Shown here in pieces: positions 33,131 to 43,887 of a DNA stretch of 64,000 nt. The stretch spans positions 8,866,001 to 8,930,000 of the forward strand of contig AP026549.1 of NCBI GenBank assembly GCA_026075535.2, given 5' to 3'. The position numbers and the translations under genes are program-made. Under the pieces are notes generated by a model. The model was not told the origin of the DNA. It made no database searches and saw only the letters and a program-made list of their open reading frames with translations. The number at the start of each line of letters is the position of its first letter. The stretch's first letter is position 1. The DNA comes from Tricholoma matsutake (taxonomy: Eukaryota; Basidiomycota; Agaricomycetes; Agaricales; Tricholomataceae).

Positions 33131-34338
33131 AACAGAAAAATGTCAGTAAATCCCTAGAAAGCCAACATGACCTGCTAGAAAGCCTAAAACAGAACATATA
33201 TGATGTATGCATGATACAAGAACCATACATTTACTTCAAAGGAAAAACATGAGCCTATCGAAACTGGACCACAGTATACCCCAATACACATGACAGACAC
33301 CCAGACAGGACAAGGTCAGTAATTCTCATCAATGCTAACCTCCTGACAGATGCATGGAAGCAAGTAAAATTTGAATGCCCAGACATCACAGCAGTTGAAA
33401 TACAAGGCCAATTTGGTATGTTATGCATAATCAAGTATACAATGACTGTAAAAACAATATGTGCTGACCCACATATCTGCATTCATGTGAGATCAAGAGA
33501 GACAGCAACACACAGTGGGCCTGCTATGCACCATATGGATGGGAGACTTCAACTGACACCACCTGCTGTGGGATGAGGCCTGGAACACACATCTATTCAC
33601 AAGGGAAAATCTGGATCTAGCACAGCTGCTACTAGACATATTAGGATGACACAATATGAAGATGGCACTACCTCCATACATTCCAACACTATGCTCACAC
33701 AGTACAGGCAACCACACCCAAGTTGACAATGTGTTCTGTACAGAAGGACTTATGGATGCAGTAATAAAGTGTAACACAGAGGATGCGATGTGACCAGTCA
33801 AGACAGACCATTACCCAATCATCACACAAATTGATATGTATGCACCAAATGCTATTGAGAAACATGTCAAGCTGATGACATCAAGCTCATACTCAGAGAG
33901 ATGGTGGACAAAGGAACTAGTGAGCAAGAAGAAGAAGAAGCAACAACTTGGAGGAAGATCAAGACACCACCAACAAAATACCCAGCACCCAGTACATGAT
34001 GAATACTGATGCAAATGCAACCACTACTTGGAAATGATATGAAAAGCAAAGGCAGAACACTGGGTCAAATGGCTGGAGGGACTCGACAAAGCCAGCATCT
34101 GGGAGGCAAGTAGACTAGTGACATCACCAGTGACTGATGCAGGAAAAGCAAGGATCCCAACACTACAAGTCAAAGACCCAGTAACAAAAAGAGTGGTAAG
34201 AGAAGCAGCAGATAATAACAGCAAAGGTCAACTGTTCTATGAAACCTTCTTTCCATTACCAAACCCAGTGCCAACGTCAGTGCCACAAGGCTACCAATAC
34301 CCACCACCATGATGGATGTTCATGAATCACATACAGCA
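33131..34338 (+). pseudogene. LINE ORF2 endonuclease part
   Basis: Endonuclease/exonuclease/phosphatase signatures are readable: DVCMIQEPYIYF (catalytic Glu region), MGDFNWHHLLWDE (Asp/Asn region, about 33540) and KTDHYPIITQI (terminal Asp-His, about 33800). A linker follows, leading toward RT (KDPVTKRVVREAADNNSKGQ). RT itself is missing. TGA stops and frame changes interrupt it. Confidence 0.75.
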
Positions 34339-34819
34339 GCTACACTGTACCGAATAATACGGTATATAGAACGTATACATTGTACCAAATGATATGGGTT
34401 TGTGGGAGCCCATAGAACGCTCTCATAATAAGTTTAACATGTACTACTATCAAATAGATACAGTTTTGGTATTATGGCTTGATATTTACTACAGAGAATG
34501 TTAATAGCCAGATCAATCACCTATGAGATAGTGTTGGACACAATAAATGGCAACAACATCGGCACTGGCACCAGCAACGGTAGTGGCATAAAAGTACAGC
34601 ATCGGCATTAGACACCACATAGTACGGGCTAAGGAGTTTTGTGATGGTGAAGGCATCATTAATTCCTCATGTAGCTATAATTGATTTATTGTGGTATGCA
34701 GACCTATGCATGGCACCGGCACCGGGATCACAATCATGCTGAAAATGTTTGGTGTACCAAAAGCACCAACAATTATTACTACATGTTTATGTATACAATG
34801 CAAAGGGAATAAATGAGCA
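34339..34819 (-). other. Non-coding end of KDZ copy 2
   Basis: Counterpart of 8477-9160, with the same subterminal repeats (ccgaataatacgg / ccaaatgatatgg next to ACnTGTACC). No coding sequence. Confidence 0.55.
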
Positions 34820-36511
34820 TCATGTGTCCTCCATAGTGTCCATATCATCATCAGAGCCCGACAACCAACTGCCATCAACATAACTAAAGTCCACATGAGT
34901 ATAGATGGGCACTGGCAGTGTGATGCGGGTTGGGGAGGGATGCTCTATCTGGGAGGTGCTTGGGGATTCATCACTAAAACTGCGTTCTGAGTCAGAATTT
35001 GCACTGGCATCATCGGCATCAGCATCGGATTCACCCACAGATCCAGCAGAATCTGCCTCTGATGAAGAGAAAAAAACCTCTGCTGCATCAGACATGGTGG
35101 CAAAGGCTGAAGGGGGATTAGAATCTCCAGATGAAGAGGTAGTAGAGTCATCAAAGTAGATGGCAGTGGCATCAAAGCCAGTTAGGGAACCCATACCAGC
35201 GAGGACAGGCTCGGCATCGGCAGTAGAACCCGTACGGGCAGATGATGAATCACAATCAAATGCCATGGCTGCCTGAAAGGCAGTATGACCAGCGTCATTA
35301 GCAACATCATCTTGACCTAGCCACTGCATGAGTGTGTTGCCATGAGAATCAGCAGCGGGCACAGGATCAGCATCAGTTGTAGAACCAGCACTGGCGGATG
35401 ATGAATCAAAATCAAATGCCATTGCTGCCTCAAAGACAGTATGCAGATCAGCATCATTCGCTACATCATGGGGAATGGGGACAGAATCGGGAATAGGAAT
35501 GGGGGCGGCATCGGGGGCAGCGGCAGCAGGAACAGGAAGAAAGGGAGTGGTTCCAGCATTGGATACATCAGAATCAGATTCTGAAAAATAGAGCCCTGCA
35601 TCATGACCAGTTACTGTGGGTGGTCGACCATAGGAAGAAACTGTTGGGAGACTTGGGGTTTCTGACCACTCCTTGTTTTGTGGTGGGCCATCGGGTAGAG
35701 ACACTATGTACCCAGAATGCTGTGCCTTTCCCTTGCCCTTCTTCTGATTGATTGCTAACACCTCATTCTCTGTAATATCAATGCCCCAGGTCCACTTGTA
35801 GGAGGTGGGGGGAAGGGCCTTCAGGCGCTCAAGTTCAGCCTGTGCATGTGCAGATACCCATTCCATTTCTGATTGCCTTACCCATCTCCCAGAGGGTCCA
35901 TGGATGTTTTTCGATGCCGATGACGTGGCCGGTGCCGGTGCCAGTGTTAACTTACTTGGTTTGGACTGAATCTCCTTGAGCAGGGCAAGCTCATGGAGAT
36001 GATGAAATCCTGCCGCTTTCCTCAAATTCGCATTCATTTCAGCATCCACTGCTGATTCACAGGCACTTAGGAAGCTGTGCATCATGCATGCTTCATCAAA
36101 CATATCATGTATGAGAACGCACAGGTCAATGCACGATTGGCAATCAACTTGGCCACTGGGAGCATCCTGCCCTGACTGGCTATCGATGGGTATTGAGACT
36201 GTCACAGGGGTAGAGACCCATTGCCGATAGTGATCAAGGCATTTGTCCAGGGTATCGATGCCAAATATTCTGCCAGGTGCTGGTTCTGCCTTGTGATGCC
36301 ACCAATCACATGCATATGACTCCACAAGATGACTAGGACTGTCGCTGGCAACACCGTCATCCAACAAGGCCAAGAGAGATGGATGGAATCCCAGGGGTAG
36401 GTGGTCCAAATTCACATCAGCAAGACTGTCGGCCAAGGACGGAAGAAGGATTGGCACATCTATCATAAGGCCGATCGAGGTGCCGATGCTGATCCAAGAC
36501 ATAACATACAT
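34820..36511 (-). CDS. KDZ accessory protein, 563 residues, intact
   Basis: A single open frame without stop, while the neighbouring transposase carries several. Start MYVMSWISIGTSIG; N-terminal half of predicted helices with conserved DYW-like aromatic spots (CDWWHHKAEPAPG); a middle block PPTSYKWTWGIDITENEVL; a tail of about 250 residues rich in Asp, Ser, Ala and Pro with repeated FEAAMAFDFDSSSASAGS-like units and the ending LSGSDDDMDTMEDT. Copy 1 has the same protein split by a retrotransposon. It has no catalytic signature that I can see and is not a TET/JBP dioxygenase. A nuclear or DNA-bound helper role for transposition is a guess from position only. A short intron-like stretch precedes the first ATG, so the ORF could be a 3' exon of the transposase transcript. 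Confidence 0.6.
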   Translation of the reverse strand: MYVMSWISIGTSIGLMIDVPILLPSLADSLADVNLDHLPLGFHPSLLALLDDGVASDSPSHLVESYACDWWHHKAEPAPGRIFGIDTLDKCLDHYRQWVSTPVTVSIPIDSQSGQDAPSGQVDCQSCIDLCVLIHDMFDEACMMHSFLSACESAVDAEMNANLRKAAGFHHLHELALLKEIQSKPSKLTLAPAPATSSASKNIHGPSGRWVRQSEMEWVSAHAQAELERLKALPPTSYKWTWGIDITENEVLAINQKKGKGKAQHSGYIVSLPDGPPQNKEWSETPSLPTVSSYGRPPTVTGHDAGLYFSESDSDVSNAGTTPFLPVPAAAAPDAAPIPIPDSVPIPHDVANDADLHTVFEAAMAFDFDSSSASAGSTTDADPVPAADSHGNTLMQWLGQDDVANDAGHTAFQAAMAFDCDSSSARTGSTADAEPVLAGMGSLTGFDATAIYFDDSTTSSSGDSNPPSAFATMSDAAEVFFSSSEADSAGSVGESDADADDASANSDSERSFSDESPSTSQIEHPSPTRITLPVPIYTHVDFSYVDGSWLSGSDDDMDTMEDT

Positions 36512-36558
36512 CTGTCATACATCTCAGTGATGTATACTTACTTAATTTAGGAAAGATC

Positions 36559-39500
36559 TCAACATACAACCTCAGCATAGAGAATTCTTTGCATCCAACT
36601 TTGTTTTACAAAGTTTGCCTGGTCTACCTCCAACAAAACCTGGCGGAATCGGGACTCCACATACCAAATGATCTCTTGTGCATGCCTTTGGAGCTGCACT
36701 TTTGGGCCCGATTGCAAAGAAAAAGGGCTGTAGACTGAGAGACTTTTGTTTGACATAGTTTTACTGATGTTATCAAGATAATTGTATTTACATCATGGTT
36801 ACATAATCATCGGTCACAAAGGGGAGATATAATTGGCATTTGTTGATCTAAATGCTCAGTCAGCCCTCAAAGCTAATTCATACCATGAAGCATGTTGATG
36901 ATTAGCATAAGCAAGTGGACAAGGAAGGGTATTGTTGGACTCTGAGGCTAACTGCCACCATTGGCTGTGATGGATGAAATACTGCATGGTCCACTGCATT
37001 TCATATGTGATGAGTAGAAACTCCTCCCTCCACCGATTTCTCTGAGCCCGTGAACGAAGCCAATGTACGTGTCTGACTATGAAAAGTGTGAGCACAATGA
37101 ATACAGATGACCACCCAAAAAAATTACATTCCCAGAATCGACCGACGTCGGCATCAGCATCGGGTACAGCTGCGGCCCCGCTCTTGGAATCGGCACCGAT
37201 GCCACTGTTGGCTAAGACACCAGTACAAAAGGAATTATGCCAAATCCAGGACAGATGAACAGAGGTGGACTCAGCTACATTTGGATTCAAAATAGCTGTG
37301 CCAGCATTGAGGTCATCCTTGGTTAACCGCTGAAACATACTCAATGTGTGAGCATCACAATCCAGTGCCAGCAATCGGCTATGGCAATGGTTATACATCT
37401 GAGCATGCAAGCTAATTTTGTTAACCAACTCATGGACAACAGCTCATGACCGGGTGCGAACTCCCTTTCATGGCGCCGCTCACATGATGTGTGAATATTG
37501 AAATGATTTTTCAGCAATGAGCTCCCACAGCTGGTGCAGCAGTCGGCTTGCCTGGCACTTCTGGAGCTTAATCTCTACCTCGGCCAGGTGGCCATGACAA
37601 GGAAGGTATACTTGTTGCTCCTCCACTGAAATAGTAGATGATGCAGGAAGGTTTGATGGGCCAGCTGCCGATGCCGCTGCCATTGCTGATGCTGCTGCCG
37701 GTACCAATGCTGTGTCATCATCAAGTTCACCTGGGGTTTCAAATTCGCCTTCATTATCATGGTTGATCCACAAGGAAGCAATGTCATGATTGGCTATATC
37801 GGCAGCATTTTGTAACTGGGTTAAGGTTACCATGTGGGATGTCAGAGCTTCTCTTTCCCATTCAACAGCTTGCATGTCGGACATGTGAGGTGATTTACCC
37901 AGTTGGCGGACTTTGTCTCACAATTCAATCCTGGTGATGATAAATGATTGGTTGTCATCTGGGGTAGTCAGTGGAACTCACTGCATTTGTTGACAAAGAA
38001 TAGCAAAATCAATCCACTCCTCAACCGCAGATTGAACCGGTGCCATTTCTGAAGAGGACACCATGCCCGACACCAATCCCAATCCCACTCCCGCTGCCGC
38101 TTCTGATATTTTAGTGGCATACATGTCCATTACCTTGATATCTGTAAGTCTTCGGGTTTCTGCTGAGATGACTTCATCCTCCCATCGTTTGATTGGTTGC
38201 TGGCCGAATTCTGCCATTAGTTCAGCATGGTATAGGCCAAGTTGTGTGGAGTTCTCAAGTGCTTCCCGAGCTTTTGAGCATAGTGTGACTGTCATGCCAA
38301 GCATTTTCTTGTGATTTGAATCTGTAGCATGATCATCAAGCATTTCTGCCCAATGTGGCAAGGTCGCTGTTCTGACTGTTGGGGAGATGGAATTCAGTGA
38401 CGCCCACAAAGACTCAAGTATTTCTCCTGCTACGATGCCGGACCCTGGGATGAAAGATGGAGCATAGTGAAAAAAGCATTCATCTTTGTGGCCATGAACA
38501 TGTAAAAGCCCAATGGCCTGGTCGATCATCAAGCTGGCCGGAAGATGGGCACCAATACATTCCCAAAGGTAGATAATGTACTGGCAGACAATGTTGTAAA
38601 TGAGCATGACTCCCTGTTGAGGGTCAACTCTAGTGATCTTCAGCGCTTGAAGGAAAGCAAAGTCGATATTCTTCTGCTGTTCTCCATGAAACAGGTCTAC
38701 CAATGCATTGGGAACATAACATCCATGCCATGCACATGCAATGGCTGTGCATCCAGTCCTGTCACATGCCTTGGATGCCAGAAAAGCATTCACAATGGCT
38801 AGGAATTTATTTTCGCAAGGGGACTTCTGCAAGTCCAGATAGAAATCAGATCAGCATCAGATCAGGCAGTGGGAATGGCAACAGCTGCTATCAAGGGAAG
38901 GTACCTACTGTTAATCGTTCTATGGCGGCTTGGAGAAAGCGATGATATTCAGCCTGATTTGGGGCCATCCCACCTCCATCCCATAGCCATATATCAGTTT
39001 CGGAGTTTTTCTGCCGGACATGATCGGCTTTGAAATTGCCATCGGCCACAAATACATGTTTGAAAACAAATCTAAATTGCAAATTGTCATTTTCCACGCT
39101 ACTGCAGAGACATTCTGACAACATCATCCTTCCAATTGTCTGGTATGTTTATGCCTACTTGAGGACAAGCTGGGCAGAAATTAGCAAGGGTTCCTGGTTT
39201 GGGATTCAAAGGATCTTTTTGATTGTGTCCATACCCTGCCCATTTCAATCTTTTCATCCAATGCCATAAGCGGGACATGCACCGAAGCTCATGGTAGAGA
39301 TTGACCACTTCGGCAGGCCTCATTGGCGATGTTACATGCCGCATCAGCTGGTAAAACTGATAGGCTGAGGCCTTTAATTCAAGATTACAGAGCCGAAAAT
39401 AGTCTAGGACCTGCACAGTGAACAGAGTCCGTATGTTGGTGAAGCTTGTGGGTAGTAAGTTGCTGGTTACTAGGTCCAAGGGAATTTGGTGTTCCCCCTG

Positions 39501-40053
39501 ACACCAGCAGGTAACCATCACCATGTGATGTATTCCATTTGTATGGACCACACAAATATAACTGTTGTTCAAGGCATCAGCAGTGGGAACAGCATTGGAT
39601 CGGGGAACGGCATTGGGATGGGGAACGGCATTGGGACGGGGAACAGCAGCGGCAGAACAAGCGGTGTCGGCAGTGGGAACAGCATTGGGAGTCAGATTTA
39701 TGGTAGGCAAATATGGCTGAAAGCCATGGATGTCTTCATTGGCTTGTTGAACTTCAGATTCATCATTGCCATCAAAGAAGTCTTCAAAACCATGCTCAGT
39801 GTGAATGTTGCTGTTCCCTTGATCCCAAAGGGAATCAAGATGATCCAAAAAGGCTGAGTCAGCAGCAGTTTCATCATCCAAAAAGGCAGAGTCGGCGGCG
39901 GTTTTACTTTCCCACTCATGATATGGCTTCGATGCTGAGTGAGGCGAGGTGGGCCATTGCTGCTCCCAATCGTCGGCCTGATCACTTTCTGACTCTTGCT
40001 CTGCTTGATCCTTCATGTATTTGAATGACTTCAGATATTGTATTTGAAAGTCC
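36559..40053 (-). pseudogene. KDZ transposase, copy 2
   Basis: From the N-terminal side: YLKSFKYMKDQAEQ; a Cys-containing block (CWCQGEHQIPLDLV, TSFTNIRTLFTVQVLDYF); MSRLWHWMKRLKWAGYGH and CPACPQVGINIP; VFVADGNFKADHV and LWDGGGMAPNQAEY (about 39060-38930); an intron of about 90 nt with GTAGGT and TTGCAG; then the core with ACAWHGCYVPNALVDLFHGE, DPQQGVMLIYNIVCQYI, HVHGHKDECFFHYAPSF and SGIVAGEILESLWASLN. The C-terminal part has LHQLWELIAEKSFQYSHIM and TSVHLSWIW. Stops (after CQQMQ, IEL, SHIM and others) are TGA. These signatures are those of KDZ transposases, a DDE/RNase H-fold group. Copy 2 is inactive. Confidence 0.82.
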
Positions 40054-42171
40054 ACCCCAACAAACATAAAGGCAGTTAGATCCTTCCTGGGATTTGGGAA
40101 CTTCTACAGGAAATTCATCAGACATTTTGCGGAGACAAGCAGACCGCTTAACAAACTGATGAAGAAGAACAAGATGTTCAACTGGACAACAGAATGCGAA
40201 CAAGCCTTTTGGATGCTGAAAAGGAAATTTGCAGAAGCACCGGTACTACTGATGCCAGACCTGACCAAACCATTCACGATCAAATCTGACACCTCAAAAC
40301 ATGCAATGGGAGGTGTACTGAGACAAAGGGATATGAATGGGGATTGGCACCCATGCGGGTATATATCGCATGCGCTGACACTGACAGAATGGAACTACGA
40401 GATATATGACAGGGAACTACTGGCGATAGTATGATCACTAGAAACCTGGAGACACTACCTGTTGGGTTCAGAACACCCGGTGGTAATCCTGTCAGATCAC
40501 AAGAACCTAACATATTTCTGAACGGCAAAGAAACTAAACAGATGACAGGCAAGATGGAGCCTATTCCTATCGGAATTCAAACTCCAACTCGTCCACGTGC
40601 CCAGATCACAAATTGGAGTGATGCATTATTGTGAAGGGCAGATCATGTACCGGAAGAAGACAATGATAATGAAGATGTCACGATGTTACCTGAGACGGTA
40701 TTTGTGAAGTTCATTGATACAGAAATTCATGATCTACTTGCAGGAAGTATCATGAAAGACGACCTGGTGAAGAGCACAATTGAGGTGCCAAAGATGAAAG
40801 GAACCCCGCCAATAAAATCAGCATTAGAAGACTGGAAGATAGAAGATGGGCTTCTATTCTTCTGAGACAGGTGCTACATCCCTGACAGTGGAAACTTACA
40901 AAAGAAACTGGTGCAAAAATACCATGAGGGAGTAACCAACAGACACCCAGGACAATGGCAAACTATGGAGATGGTCAGGAGGGACTACTGGTGGCCAGGA
41001 ATGATGATGTACATCAAGAACTATGTCACCAGATGTGCAATCTGCCAGCAGATGAAGGTCAACACCCACCTGACAACACCCCCCCTACAACCAATTGGAT
41101 CCGAAGCAATGAGACCATTTGCGATGGTTATGACTGATTTCATAACCGACCTACCAGAGTCTGACAGCTGTGATGCTCTCATGGTTGTGGTAGACCATGG
41201 TCTTATGAAGGGGGTAATTTTTATCCCTTGCAGGAAAACCGTGGATGCTTTCAGAGCAGCCAACCTCTACTTGGACTACGTCTACAAGTGATTCAGCCTC
41301 CCAGACAAAATCATATCAGACAGAGACCTGAGATTTGCCTCTCAGCTCTTCCAGGAACTGGGAAGACTGCTCGGAATCAAATTAGCAATGAGCACGGCCT
41401 ACCACCCACAGACTGATGGAGAGACAGAACAGGTGAATCAAGAAGCAGAAGTGTACCTACGGATCTTCTGCTCGAACAACCAAGAGAATTGGAAGCACCT
41501 CCTCCTGACTGTGGAGTTCACACACAACCAGAGGACACACTCCATACAGAAGAACTCCCTGTTCTACCTTATGATGGGCTATGAACCCAAGGTGATCCCC
41601 CTCCCCTACCTGAAAACAAACATACCAGCTATCAAGAAGTGAATCATCCCACTGCAATGAGCCCGAGACGAGGCAAAGGCAACTCACGAGTTAGCCAGAC
41701 AAATGATGGCAGAAAGAAGGATGAGACACTTCACCCCATTCAAAGAAGGAGATAAGGTGTGGCTAGAAGCAAAGAACCTCAAGACAGCTCACCTGATGAG
41801 GAAGCTCGCACCAAAAAGAGAAGGACCATTCACTATCAAAGAAGCTCTAAGCCCACTTTCCTACTGACTAAAACTACCCAATCAGTGGAAAATACACCCG
41901 GTGTTCCACATGGCACTCCTTTCCCCATATAAAGAAACCAAGACACATGGACCGAACTTCCCAGAACCACTGCCTGATCTGATAGAAGGCAAATTGGAGT
42001 ACGAAGTAGAAGTGATCATTGGACACAAGAAGAAAGGAAGGGCCATGCACCTCTTAGTGAAGTGGGTCAGATAACCGACCTTGGAGAACTTGTGGGAGCC
42101 TGAGGGAAACCTGAAACATGCCAAGACAATCCTTGGGGCATATAAATGGCGACGACAGCTGTAGAACCCCC
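40054..42171 (+). pseudogene. Pol of chromovirus C: RT end, RNase H, integrase, chromodomain
   Basis: RT thumb ([18 protein letters not shown]), RNase H (VILSDHKNLTYF), integrase zinc module (KYHEGVTNRHPG ... CAICQQ), DDE core (MTDFITDLPES, IISDRDLRFASQ, PQTDGETEQVNQE) and chromodomain (YEVEVIIGHKKKG ... LLVKW). The three integrase acidic residues are readable. The frame is cut by TGA codons at many points and by one TAA in the chromodomain. There is no 5' half, so neither gag nor protease is present. Confidence 0.86.
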
Positions 42172-42779
42172 AAACTGAAAACACCCATCAAACCGAAGAA
42201 AACACAGAATGCTCCCCCCCCCCCCCCCCCATCAACACTTCACAGACCGAACCAATTATGAAACACACCACCTGGATGAGTGGTCATTGACCAAAGACCA
42301 TTAATGAGCACACTCCCAGGCAGACCCTCTTGGTTATGCCTGCATGGGATCCCCTTCTGGATATCAAGGGATGATTGGATTAAAAGGGTGTCCTCCACTT
42401 GTCCCAAGTGCTGCCTCTTCACTTGGAGGAGTATGGAGGGGGACCTGACTCAGGTGAGGACACAGTACGAGGAGTGGTGCTTCGAAGGGGAACTTGACAA
42501 TGAAGACTACCTCCCTGGAGACTTCTGCATAGATTGAGAAGGGCTCACCCCTGGCACAAGACCACTGACACCCCTGTGGAGGGACCTCCAGTGGAACACC
42601 CATTACAACAAGGAGAGCAGATACAGCCTGGCAAAGAGGCTCCTGCTTGGGGAACATGGAGAACTGGGAACATTACTGAGGTCCAACCAATTCCCTCAAA
42701 CCCCAATCTGCCCCACCTCCTGAACAAAGAAAAGAAGATAGTAATCAAAGTTGGTGACTTTGATGATAGAGAGGGGTGA
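42172..42779 (+). other. Post-chromodomain region of chromovirus C
   Basis: Contains a 16-base C-run near 42213-42229 and a degraded frame (42280-42540, then 42534-42779 in another frame) that is acidic and Pro-rich. Some fungal gypsy families carry an extra coding segment here, but I cannot name one. It ends in the purine tract used for plus-strand priming. Confidence 0.5.
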
Positions 42780-43132
42780 TGTTATGAATTTTGTTATTGT
42801 AACCCAGGATGACCAGATGTATGCCAGCAAGGCCGGGTACTTTATTTTTCTTTCACATTTGACTTGACTCATTTCTGATGGAGATCCACCCCAACTGACA
42901 TGCTGTGCTGCAGCATTCCGTGACATCGGACCCTTGACATCGGATCCGTGATGTCGGATGCCTCATGCTTGGCATGAGGCTTATCTTCTATTATTGTTTG
43001 ACATGCTGTGTGGCAGCACTCCAGGACATCAGATGCCTCATACTAGGCATGAGGCTTGTTGTTCTATTGTTCCTTCTATATTTACTTGATAGGCATCTTA
43101 CATTCTGATTGGATGGTACATACTCCAGAACC

Positions 43133-43140
43133 GTATATAA
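43133..43140 (+). promoter_or_regulatory. TATA box of chromovirus C LTR
   Basis: TATATAAG follows the U3-like part of the LTR. A start site about 25-30 nt downstream (near 43165) would make the hairpin array at 43218-43450 part of the R-U5 leader of the RNA. Confidence 0.6.
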
Positions 43141-43217
43141 GCTGTAGCTACACCTAGTGTATTTCTCAGCTTGACCTAATTCAACCTATGGTCTTAAACT
43201 CAACTCGAACAACTCAA

Positions 43218-43450
43218 CAGTCTAAGAAGCCCTTAGCTGTGATAACCCGAACTCAACAGTTGGAAAGCCTCCAACTGTGATACACAAACAATGATACACA
43301 AACAAACAGTATACTCAGAAAGCCTCTGAGTACAAATAGCCGTGACAGCTTGAGGAAGCACCCAAGCAAAGGCCAAAAGCCCACAACACTAGGAAAGCCT
43401 CCTAGTGCAATAAATGAAGACAAGTTTGAGTTAAGACCAATAGTCTTAAC
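43218..43450 (+). repeat. Hairpin array with constant AAGCC loop
   Basis: Perfect or near-perfect stem-loops follow each other: ACAG(T)CTAAG-AAGCC-CTTAGCTGT (43218-43240); ACAGTTGGA-AAGCC-TCCAACTGT (43256-43278); TACTCAGA-AAGCC-TCTGAGTA (43312-43332); CACTAGGA-AAGCC-TCCTAGTG (43387-43407). A fifth at about 43348-43366 has loop AAGCA. The LTR end itself is a stem GTTAAGAC/GTCTTAAC. The stems differ completely while the loop stays the same. Confidence 0.8.
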
Positions 43451-43455
43451 ATGCA

Positions 43456-43887
43456 TTGCTATCCATCATATCTGTCATCATCCCTGAGACAGACCTTTGC
43501 GACTCTCCAGTGGCTTTCTCCAGAGGTTTGTTTGGTACCGCACCTAAATGCCTGGGTGCCTGGGAAGTAAAAGCGTTTGCGGTAAGGCAGCCTCCAGCTG
43601 AGGTGATACACCCTTGGGCAACTGAGTTTCAGACATCCTTCCCTCTGGATGCATGTGTCCCACAAGCAAATCCCTGGCACACAGAAGTGCTTCCCATTCC
43701 AACAGTTGGGATGGGCATTGATGGGGCACTGGCAGAATTCCTATGGGACATCTCATCTCCAGCAGCTGCTCCTGATACAAGGGTGCCTGGGCTGGCGCCT
43801 ACACTGCATGACTTACAATGCTTCTACTACATGTGTCACAATGCACATTTCAAGCCAGTAGAAAGACCCATACCTGGATTTCTATAA
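43456..43887 (+). CDS. Orphan ORF, 143 residues
   Basis: An open frame starting just after the LTR of chromovirus C. It reads PETDLCDSPVAFSRGLFG, then a Pro/Ala-rich part, and ends with APTLHDLQCFYYMCHNAHF and PVERPIPGFL. The aromatic/Cys-His end looks like real coding sequence more than chance. I do not recognise the family. It could be a fragment of a host gene or part of an element whose remainder is lost; the first codons may derive from the junction. Confidence 0.35.
   Translation: MLSIISVIIPETDLCDSPVAFSRGLFGTAPKCLGAWEVKAFAVRQPPAEVIHPWATEFQTSFPLDACVPQANPWHTEVLPIPTVGMGIDGALAEFLWDISSPAAAPDTRVPGLAPTLHDLQCFYYMCHNAHFKPVERPIPGFL

Larger units (their letters stand above)
31292..34338 (+). mobile_element. 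Tad-like LINE (non-LTR retrotransposon), 3'-truncated
   Basis: An ORF1 with a zinc-knuckle-like cluster is followed by the apurinic endonuclease part of ORF2. Sequence similarity to the known fungal element type ends near 34335, just before the RT, where the KDZ copy 2 terminus starts. Since LINEs normally truncate at the 5' side, loss of the 3' half points to interruption or deletion at the KDZ junction. Many TGA stops show it is old. Confidence 0.8.
34339..40053 (-). mobile_element. KDZ DNA transposon, copy 2
   Basis: Read on the minus strand: part of the N-terminal region, the transposase core, its C-terminal region, an accessory ORF and a non-coding end at 34339 with the shared terminus. 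The CxC2 cluster seen in copy 3 is cut off at 40053, where chromovirus C sequence begins. KDZ elements are known from basidiomycetes, where they have expanded together with TET/JBP genes; no TET/JBP gene is visible in this copy. Confidence 0.85.
40053..43451 (+). mobile_element. Ty3/gypsy chromovirus, family C, 5'-truncated
   Basis: The element starts abruptly inside RT, at [19 protein letters not shown], next to KDZ copy 2. It continues through RNase H, integrase and chromodomain, a long C-terminal extension, a purine tract (agagaggggtga, 42768-42779) and a 672-bp LTR. No target duplication can be checked because the 5' end is missing. Confidence 0.88.
42780..43451 (+). repeat. 3' LTR of chromovirus C
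   Basis: TGTTATGAAT...GTCTTAACA, 672 bp, directly after the purine tract. It contains a duplicated block of about 110 bp ending in a hairpin (GCCTCATGC / GCATGAGGC), a TATATAAG box at about 43133-43140 and, downstream, a dense hairpin array. The end at 43451 is set by the TGTTA/TAACA ends; no second LTR is available for comparison. Confidence 0.75.

Noticed and set aside
34820..36511. TET/JBP dioxygenase carried by a KDZ element
   Set aside because: Such linkage is known in basidiomycetes, but the ORF shows no HxD...H iron-binding pattern in a suitable context.
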